From Rhodobacteraceae bacterium HIMB11 (GTDB lineage Bacteria; Pseudomonadota; Alphaproteobacteria; Rhodobacterales; Rhodobacteraceae), in contig AVDB01000003.1 in the NCBI GenBank assembly GCA_000472185.1, positions 1 through 64,000 on the forward strand: a DNA stretch of 64,000 bases, read 5' to 3'. Both the position numbers and the translations under genes were made by a program. A model generated the notes under the pieces. The model did not search any database. It had not been told where the DNA came from and worked only from the letters and a program-made list of their open reading frames with translations. Shown here one piece after another: positions 57,765 through 64,000 of this stretch (its first letter is position 1; every line of letters starts with the position of its first letter).

Positions 57765-59216
57765 TCAATTCAATTTCAGCACTACAAAGCGCGGTTCGCC
57801 ATCGCGCCGCACCAATAATAGCAGCGATTCACGCCCAGCATCCGTGGCATTTTCCACCTGTTTAACCAGATCTGCGATCTCTTCCACTGGATTTTGCGCC
57901 GCATCGGTGATCACATCTCCTGCTGCCAAACCCGAGGCAGCAGCAAGGCTATCTGCCTCAACTGACAGCAACAGGACACCTGTGACATCATCAGATAGTT
58001 TCATGTCGCTGCGCATGTCAGGTGTGATTTCAGAAAGTTGCATGCCCAATAACCCCTGCTGCTCTGGTTCCGCGGGTTTGTCACCTTGGGCCAATGCATT
58101 TGGTTCAGGACGTTGACCAAGGACCACATCAATGCTCATCCGTTTGCCATCACGCAGTACGATTGTTTTGACGGTCGATCCCACAGGTGTGCCGCCCACA
58201 ATGCGCACCAATGCGCCTGAATCCGCAACCTCTTTCCCATCAAACATCACAATGACGTCCATGGTTTTTAGGCCCGCGTCTTTGGCTGGTCCGTCAAATA
58301 CATCACGAATGATGGCACCCGTTGGTTCATCCAACCCCAAGGCTTTGGCCATTTCATCGTTCACGCTGCCGATGTTGACACCCAACCAACCACGGCGCAC
58401 TTCGCCGTATTCTTTCAGTTGCTTTACAACTGGATCAACGGTGTTTGAGGCCATCGAAAATCCCAGACCGATTGACCCACCTGATGGTGAGATAATCGCC
58501 GTATTCACACCGATCACTTCGCCATCCATATTGAACAGCGGGCCGCCCGAGTTTCCGCGGTTAATCGCAGCGTCGGTTTGGATATAGTCATCATAGGGCC
58601 CCGACAATTCGCGATTGCGCGCCGAAATGATCCCCGCAGATACAGAGAACCCCTGACCCAACGGGTTGCCCATGGCCATCACCCAATCCCCAACACGCGC
58701 CACATCACTGTTGCCAAATGCGACGTATTCAAAGGGTTTATCTGCATCAATCTTTAACACCGCGATGTCGATGTTTGCGTCAGTCCCAACAATTTTTGCT
58801 GGGAAAATGTCGCCATTGATGAACTCGACTTCGATTTCATCCGCGCCCTCAATCACGTGGTTGTTTGTGACAACATAGCCATCTTCGCTAATCACAAAAC
58901 CAGCACCCAATGCAGAGGCGCTGCGCGGTCCGCGTTGTCCGTTGTTTGGGCCACGGAACAAATCTTCAAACGGGCTGCCTTCTGGTACAATCCCTTGGGG
59001 ACCAATAGGCGTTGCCATTTTCGTCGTTGTGGTAATGTTCACAACCGCGCCACCAACCTGTTCAACGAGATCGGCAAAAGTCGCAGGGGCACCGCGTGCG
59101 GCAGCCGCAAGGGTTTGCATCCACAGCAAAGCGACAAAGGCAAGAAACGTGAACGACAGATTTGCGCGTGAAAACGCAGGGCGCGTTTGCGCAATCGCCT
59201 TGGAGGTAATCTGCAT
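57765..59216 (-). CDS. Do-family serine endopeptidase (DegP/MucD type)
   Basis: 483 residues; ATG 59216 has GAGGAG upstream. Signal-anchor or signal peptide (residues about 20-40), trypsin-like domain with the intact triad (TNNHVIEG, NIDIAVLKID, RGNSGGPLF), and two PDZ domains (GWLGVNIGSV..., LLGMQLSEIT...). Periplasmic protease and chaperone for damaged envelope proteins. It follows hflK-hflC-DUF2065 on the same strand, a conserved block in Alphaproteobacteria. Confidence 0.95.
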   Translation of the reverse strand: MQITSKAIAQTRPAFSRANLSFTFLAFVALLWMQTLAAAARGAPATFADLVEQVGGAVVNITTTTKMATPIGPQGIVPEGSPFEDLFRGPNNGQRGPRSASALGAGFVISEDGYVVTNNHVIEGADEIEVEFINGDIFPAKIVGTDANIDIAVLKIDADKPFEYVAFGNSDVARVGDWVMAMGNPLGQGFSVSAGIISARNRELSGPYDDYIQTDAAINRGNSGGPLFNMDGEVIGVNTAIISPSGGSIGLGFSMASNTVDPVVKQLKEYGEVRRGWLGVNIGSVNDEMAKALGLDEPTGAIIRDVFDGPAKDAGLKTMDVIVMFDGKEVADSGALVRIVGGTPVGSTVKTIVLRDGKRMSIDVVLGQRPEPNALAQGDKPAEPEQQGLLGMQLSEITPDMRSDMKLSDDVTGVLLLSVEADSLAAASGLAAGDVITDAAQNPVEEIADLVKQVENATDAGRESLLLLVRRDGEPRFVVLKLN

Positions 59217-59342
59217 ATTCTGAACTCCTCAATTGATACTTACGCCAGTGATGGCTTGGGAATAAGATGTGCCTTGGTTCGGCAACTTTCCAGATACTGA
59301 AACACTAGTTCATCAAAATGTGAAGTCACGTGTAGGCGAAAC

Positions 59343-59528
59343 TTAGCGCATTGCCCAGAGGATCAGTGCCCCAATCAGCGCAACGATCGCACCAACCATG
59401 CGCCGATGCTCGCTCGAATATTGCGACAGCACTTTTAACATTTCAAAAATAAGATTAGGGGCCAGCACATAGGCCAGCCCCTCAATCACCATCACAAGCC
59501 CAAGGGCCCACAACAATTCTGTCATCAT
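59343..59528 (-). CDS. DUF2065 family membrane protein
   Basis: 61 residues, two membrane helices (LLWALGLVMVIEGLAYVLAP and MVGAIVALIGALILWAM) joined by a polar turn. DUF2065 proteins sit next to hflK/hflC in many proteobacteria. Start overlaps the hflC stop by ATGA, so it is translated with it. Function unknown. Confidence 0.9.
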   Translation of the reverse strand: MMTELLWALGLVMVIEGLAYVLAPNLIFEMLKVLSQYSSEHRRMVGAIVALIGALILWAMR

Positions 59529-60397
59529 TTGTTCGGTTGATCCGACTTCAGATAGTTAAAGAATTCGCTATCTGGCGCCATAACCATGGTTGAATTATTG
59601 CTCTGCAATGCCGTGCGATAGGCATTCAACGACCGATAGAAATCAAAGAATTCTGGATCGGCACCATAGGCTTCGGCAAAGATTGCGTTACGTGTCGCGT
59701 CTGCTTCACCACGAATAATCTCTGCTTCACGGTTGGCTTCGGACACGATTTCAACCTGCGTTCTGTCGGCCTGCGCACGAACACGTTGCGCCGCCTCATT
59801 ACCGCGGGCGATTTCGTCTGCGGCTTCACGTTCACGCTCTGCGCGCATACGTGCGAAGGTTGCATCCAAGTTTTGGCGCGGCAGGTCTGTACGCTTCAAA
59901 CGCACGTCAACAACGTCCAACCCGATTTCCAAGGCCTTGGCACGTGCACCCGCTAGGATTTGTTGCATCAACAATGCACGATCAGAGCTTAGGATTTCGT
60001 TGGATGAAACCGTACCTAGAATTTCACGCAACTCGTTCCGCATAATACCATCCAGACGACTTTCCGCAGTTAGAACACCGCCTGTACCAACCGCTTCACG
60101 GAAACGGTTTATATCGGCAATCCGATAGCGCGCAAATGCATCGACAACCAAACGACGATCATCTGATGGCGTCACCTCAATCGGGTCGACATCACGGCTT
60201 AGGATACGGTCATCGTAATAGACGACTTCTTGGATCAGGGGTAATTTAAACGCCAATCCCGGATCCTCTTTCACCGCGACCACACGACCAAATTGAAGGA
60301 CCAATGCCTTATTACGCTCATCCACGATAAAGATCGAGGACATGATCACCACGACAATCGCGATTAGGGCGACAGAAATAAAATACAGGCCTCGCAT
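59525..60397 (-). CDS. hflC: Protease modulator HflC
   Basis: 290 residues. One N-terminal membrane helix, then a SPFH/band-7 domain (NKALVLQFGRVVAVKEDPGLAFKLP) and a long coiled coil (RMRAEREREAADEIARGNEA). With HflK it forms a large periplasmic cage around the FtsH protease. Its ATG overlaps the hflK TAA in TAATG. Confidence 0.97.
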   Translation of the reverse strand: MRGLYFISVALIAIVVVIMSSIFIVDERNKALVLQFGRVVAVKEDPGLAFKLPLIQEVVYYDDRILSRDVDPIEVTPSDDRRLVVDAFARYRIADINRFREAVGTGGVLTAESRLDGIMRNELREILGTVSSNEILSSDRALLMQQILAGARAKALEIGLDVVDVRLKRTDLPRQNLDATFARMRAEREREAADEIARGNEAAQRVRAQADRTQVEIVSEANREAEIIRGEADATRNAIFAEAYGADPEFFDFYRSLNAYRTALQSNNSTMVMAPDSEFFNYLKSDQPNK

Positions 60398-61524
60398 TAT
60401 TTTGCCTCCTTACGCAATTCGTTTAGGGGTAGGTAGGGAACCACGCCGCTGCCACCAGTTTCATCGATGATCACCTTGTCCACACGACCCAAAACCTCTT
60501 CCATGGTTTCTAAGTACATCCGTTTACGTGTCACCTCGGGTGCCTTGCGGTATTCGTTCAAAATCGCACCAAAACGGCTAGCTTCACCTGTTGCACCGTT
60601 TACAACCTGCGCGCGGTAGGCTTCTGCTGTTTCCAATGCTTGAGCCGCTTCACCGCGGGCTTGGGCCAAGACGCGGTTTGCATAGGCATCCGCCTGCTTT
60701 TCCAAACGGTCGCGTTCTTGTTCTGCGGCCTGAACTTCGCGGAACGCATCAATCACCTGTTCGGGTGGGTCAGCGCGGTCAAAGTTCACACGCACGATGT
60801 TGATACCACTTTCATAGCTGTCCAAGGTTGATTGGATCAATTCCTGCAAACGCACAGCGATCACACCACGGTCACGGTTTAGGATCGGCGCCAATTCTGA
60901 TTGCGCAATAATCTCACGCATCGCCGATTCAGATACGGCGCGAATTGTTTGCTGTGGATCACGCAAGTTGAACAAATATTCGGACGGGTCATTGATGTTC
61001 CAAACAACTTCGAAATCAATATCGACGATGTTTTCATCCCCTGTCAGCATCAAACCAGCATCGCTTCCGCGACCGCCAATCCCAATGCTTTCAGTTTGTT
61101 CACGCGTTACTGGCAACACTTCGTACGTAACCAAGGGCCAAGGCGCAAAATTCAGGCCCGGGTTTCCAACAGAGCTGAATTCGCCCAAAAACAATTCAAC
61201 AGATTTTTCTTCGGGCTTAACCGTATAAAAACTTGAAAACGCCCAAAGTCCGATCGCAAGCAACGCGCCAAGCCCCAGCATTCCGCGAATGCTTTCTGGA
61301 CCACCGCTCCCTTGACCCCCGGATCCACCTGATCCACCGTTTCCGCCGCCCATTAGAACGCGAAAACGCTCTTGGCCTGCGCGCAGCATTTCTTCGACTT
61401 CGGGGGGGACCTGTCCTGATTGACCAGAGGGGCGACGATTACCACGGTCATCGTCATTGTTCCCCGTTGGTCGGTTATTACCAGATCCATTGCCGCCCCA
61501 TGGGCCGCCAGAGTTTCCAGCCAT
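60397..61524 (-). CDS. hflK: FtsH protease activity modulator HflK
   Basis: 375 residues. Gly/Asn-rich cytoplasmic N-terminus, membrane helix (LGLGALLAIGLWAFSSFY), SPFH domain and coiled coil. The glycine-rich tract (GGGNGGSGGSGGQGSGG) is usual for HflK. First gene of hflK-hflC-DUF2065-degP. Confidence 0.97.
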   Translation of the reverse strand: MAGNSGGPWGGNGSGNNRPTGNNDDDRGNRRPSGQSGQVPPEVEEMLRAGQERFRVLMGGGNGGSGGSGGQGSGGPESIRGMLGLGALLAIGLWAFSSFYTVKPEEKSVELFLGEFSSVGNPGLNFAPWPLVTYEVLPVTREQTESIGIGGRGSDAGLMLTGDENIVDIDFEVVWNINDPSEYLFNLRDPQQTIRAVSESAMREIIAQSELAPILNRDRGVIAVRLQELIQSTLDSYESGINIVRVNFDRADPPEQVIDAFREVQAAEQERDRLEKQADAYANRVLAQARGEAAQALETAEAYRAQVVNGATGEASRFGAILNEYRKAPEVTRKRMYLETMEEVLGRVDKVIIDETGGSGVVPYLPLNELRKEAK

Positions 61525-61589
61525 TAAAATTTCCCTTTTTGCTTTGTTTTACACAAACTACCCTAAAACTGGGCAGGATGTAGAATTTT

Positions 61590-62945
61590 TCAAGAACTTC
61601 TCGTTGGATTTCGCATTGTTACCAATTCTTCAGCCATTGTCGGGTGAACTGCAACCGTACGATCAAAATCCGCCTTAGTAGCCCCCATTTTCACGGCAAT
61701 CCCCGCCAATTGAATCATTTCACCCGCGTGTGGCGCGACAATATGACATCCAAGAAGCTTGTCCGTTTCTTGCGAGACGATCAATTTCATGAACACACGC
61801 TCTTCCACGCCGCCAAATCCTTCGCGCATAGATTTAAAGGATGTAATGTAGACATGCACCTTTTCTTGGGCTTCTGCTTCTGCCTCGGATAAACCAATCG
61901 TGCCCATTTCAGGTTGCGTAAAAATCGCCGTTGGGATCAGATCGTGATCAGGTGCTGATGGCACGCCTTTGAACACAGTATCGACAAAGGCCATTCCTTC
62001 GCGAATGGCAACAGGTGTTAGATTTGCACGATCAGTCACATCACCGACCGCATAAATCGACGGCACCTTGGTTTGTGAATAGGCATCAACGATAATTTCA
62101 CCCTTGCGCCCCAATTCCACGCCCAGCGCCTCAAGCCCCAGACCATCGGTATTGGGTGCGCGCCCTGTTGCAAACATCACCTGATCAACCTGATGAACCG
62201 CGCCATTTGTGTCCGTCACTGACAAACCATGTTCGGTTTTTTCAATACTGGCCACATTGGTATTTGTCCGAATATCAACACCATGGACCCGCATGCCGCT
62301 TGCGACATGTTCAATAGCCTCGGCATCGAAACCGCGCAGAATTTGATCCCCGCGATAAAATTGCAAAACCTCAGTGCCCAAACCGTTCATGATCCCCGCG
62401 AATTCCGATGCGATATATCCACCGCCAACGATAATCATGCGTCTTGGCAAAGCGTCCAAATGAAACATCTCATTTGATGTGATTGCGTGTTCGATCCCTT
62501 GAACCTGCGGAAGCACAGGGCGCCCACCAACTGCGATCAAAATATGCTGTGCACTGAACCTGCGCCCATCTGATAGCTCCACAGTATGTGGATCAATCAG
62601 AGTTGCACGCGCGTCATGGGTTTCCACCCCTGATCCAGACAACAGATTGCGATAGATGCCCTCTAATCGATCCAATTCAGCGTTAAGTCGCGTTTTGAAA
62701 GCACCCCATGAAAACCCATCATCCGTAACCGACCAGCCATAGGCACGTGCCAATTCAAAGGCCTGTGGGAATTCGCTTGCATAGACCATCAATTTTTTGG
62801 GGACACATCCGCGAATAACGCATGTCCCACCGTAGCGGTCTTCTTCAGCCAATGCCACACGCACGCCCTCGGCTGCGGCAACACGGGCTGCGCGCACGCC
62901 ACCAGAACCGCCGCCGATTACAAATAGATCATAGTCAAATGCCAT
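61590..62945 (-). CDS. gor: Glutathione-disulfide reductase
   Basis: 451 residues. NADPH-dependent reduction of glutathione disulfide. FAD motif VIGGGSGGVRAARVAA, redox disulfide GGTCVIRGCVPKK, NADPH motif VGGGYIASEFAG, and C-terminal TVAVHPTMAEE with the catalytic His-Glu pair. ATG lies one base after the rpiA stop; rpiA-gor is a usual pair and fits NADPH supply. Confidence 0.97.
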   Translation of the reverse strand: MAFDYDLFVIGGGSGGVRAARVAAAEGVRVALAEEDRYGGTCVIRGCVPKKLMVYASEFPQAFELARAYGWSVTDDGFSWGAFKTRLNAELDRLEGIYRNLLSGSGVETHDARATLIDPHTVELSDGRRFSAQHILIAVGGRPVLPQVQGIEHAITSNEMFHLDALPRRMIIVGGGYIASEFAGIMNGLGTEVLQFYRGDQILRGFDAEAIEHVASGMRVHGVDIRTNTNVASIEKTEHGLSVTDTNGAVHQVDQVMFATGRAPNTDGLGLEALGVELGRKGEIIVDAYSQTKVPSIYAVGDVTDRANLTPVAIREGMAFVDTVFKGVPSAPDHDLIPTAIFTQPEMGTIGLSEAEAEAQEKVHVYITSFKSMREGFGGVEERVFMKLIVSQETDKLLGCHIVAPHAGEMIQLAGIAVKMGATKADFDRTVAVHPTMAEELVTMRNPTRSS

Positions 62946-62946
62946 A

Positions 62947-63735
62947 TTAACTCTCGATATCAGAAAATAGGTTTTCGGTCGTATCGCCCATCATTTGCCG
63001 GACTTCCGCATCGGCACCCGTTTCCCATTCTGTGCGCACGCTTCCGTCTGCGTTGCCGACAACTACGGCATTACACATATCAATGAACAGCCCGTTTTCA
63101 ACCACACCCGGGATTTGATTAATTGCATTTGCCAAGGCCTTTGCATCCGAAATCTGTCCCATGTGAAGATCAAGGATAAAGTTCCCCTCATCTGTCACGA
63201 ATGTGGCGTCATCCGCCACTCTGCGTGTGATTTCAATTCCTTTATATCCTTGCGCGACTAAGAGGTTTGCGATCAATTTCTGCGTGGCGTTCGCACCGAA
63301 TTGCAAAACCTCAATCGGAAGCGGGAATCTCCCCAGGGTTTCCACACGTTTTGAGGCGTCTGCAATCACGATCATTTGATCCGATGCCATGGCCACAACC
63401 TTTTCCTGCAAATGCGCGCCACCGCCCCCTTTGATCAAAGAAAAATCGGCGTCAAATTCATCTGCTCCGTCAATTGTGACATCCAACCAACCAGCCTCAT
63501 CCAAGGTGACAACTTTGATCCCCTCTTCAATCGCCTGTTCTTTGGTATGTGTTGATGTTGGTACCGCCACGATGTCCAATTCCCCATTGCGCACCGATTG
63601 GCCCAAATGTTTGACCAACCAATAGGCCGTGCTGCCCGTCCCCAAGCCAACCTTCATTCCGCTTTTCACAAATTCAGAGGCGCGCAATGCGCAGACATAT
63701 TTTGCCTTATCTTGTGGGCTTAGGTCATCATACAT
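62947..63735 (-). CDS. rpiA: Ribose-5-phosphate isomerase A
   Basis: 262 residues. Interconverts ribose-5-phosphate and ribulose-5-phosphate. Motifs: VGLGTGSTAYWLVKHLG, DGADEFDADFSLIKGGGGA with catalytic Asp and Lys, and PGVVENGLFIDM. AAGGAG precedes ATG 63735. First gene of the rpiA-gor pair, divergent from a glutathione S-transferase gene. Confidence 0.97.
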   Translation of the reverse strand: MYDDLSPQDKAKYVCALRASEFVKSGMKVGLGTGSTAYWLVKHLGQSVRNGELDIVAVPTSTHTKEQAIEEGIKVVTLDEAGWLDVTIDGADEFDADFSLIKGGGGAHLQEKVVAMASDQMIVIADASKRVETLGRFPLPIEVLQFGANATQKLIANLLVAQGYKGIEITRRVADDATFVTDEGNFILDLHMGQISDAKALANAINQIPGVVENGLFIDMCNAVVVGNADGSVRTEWETGADAEVRQMMGDTTENLFSDIES

Positions 63736-63904
63736 GGCAGCATACTCCTTTTTTGTCGCTTATAGGCGACAACCCCCCATTGCGCGAGAGGCAAATGCCA
63801 AGTTTTTCGCAAATCAGTTAATCGCGCATTGTTCATGTCCAGAACGGGCTAAAATAGTCGTTTTTGAAAATACAAAGGTCCAGAAACAAACTATCTCTCG
63901 CACT

Positions 63905-64000
63905 ATGACATATCGCCTATTCTACGCCCCGGATAACGCATCCCTTATCGTTCGTTTGACGCTTGAGGAATTGCAGCAGCCATATGAAACGCAGCTGGTT
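63905..64000 (+). CDS. Glutathione S-transferase family protein, N-terminal end
   Basis: The frame opens at ATG 63905 and runs off the window after 32 codons. The start MTYRLFYAPDNASLIVRLTL matches the thioredoxin-like N-terminal domain of bacterial GSTs, with the Ser/Cys-type active region near NAS. Its neighbours gor and rpiA supply reduced glutathione chemistry. Subclass cannot be told. Confidence 0.75.
   Translation, partial: MTYRLFYAPDNASLIVRLTLEELQQPYETQLV

Overview
The window looks like a chromosomal segment of a marine alphaproteobacterium of the order Rhodobacterales (Roseobacter-type, on the AT-rich side for that group). This is inferred from gene content and order: glyQ-(DUF6446-type gene)-glyS-ppdK-sleB, folB-folP-glmM, rpiA-gor, hflK-hflC-DUF2065-degP, ftsY-DMT transporter-yciB, an aa3 oxidase ctaD, and a SAM-II-type riboswitch in front of metZ. 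No species can be named from the sequence alone.

Layout. (1) 1-1184: the C-terminal part of a large serine recombinase, a cluster of TTCCCTGTT repeats just behind it, and tRNA-Ser(UGA); this looks like the edge of a mobile element lying mostly to the left. (2) 1434-7670: a tightly packed plus-strand operon (SPOR lipoprotein, D-Ala-D-Ala carboxypeptidase, tmk, holB, tatD, PhnP-like metallo-hydrolase, AEC transporter), most junctions being ATGA/GTGA overlaps. (3) 7702-9785: a glycine amidinotransferase-like gene, a doubtful small ORF and a cytochrome b561. (4) 10138-19493: a genomic island of about 9.3 kb bounded by a 61-bp direct repeat of the 3' part of tRNA-Leu(GAG), with an integrase next to the intact tRNA. 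(5) 19640-64000: ordinary core genome.

The island is the accessory part. It is visibly AT-richer and decaying: the integrase has one in-frame stop, a putative winged-helix plus family-A-polymerase-like gene has a frameshift and three stops, a zinc-ribbon gene has a stop and a frameshift, and the C-terminus of a second integrase survives as a fragment. Genes that remain open are mostly small and envelope-directed: a membrane-anchored L,D-transpeptidase, a glycine-zipper protein, a secreted 128-residue protein, and two tiny, mutually similar lipoproteins of 39 and 42 residues. DUF1330 and DUF1289 proteins, a coiled-coil protein and several unknowns accompany them.

The core genes cover cell wall and division (DacC-like, SPOR, GlmM, SleB, FtsY, YciB), folate synthesis (FolB, FolP, FolE2), nucleotide and amino-acid synthesis (Tmk, CarA, PurD, IlvC, MetZ), translation (GlyQ/GlyS, LipB-dependent enzymes indirectly), redox metabolism (ferredoxin, glutathione reductase, RpiA, a fused diaphorase-type subunit) and membrane proteolysis (DegP, HflK/HflC). 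Points worth a second look include the polymerase-like pseudogene, the tiny lipoprotein pair, a secreted trypsin-fold protein that has lost its whole catalytic triad, the metZ riboswitch with its terminator, an inverted repeat that covers the ribosome site of a ubiH-type gene, a hexanucleotide repeat inside ftsY, and the diaphorase subunit without its catalytic partner.
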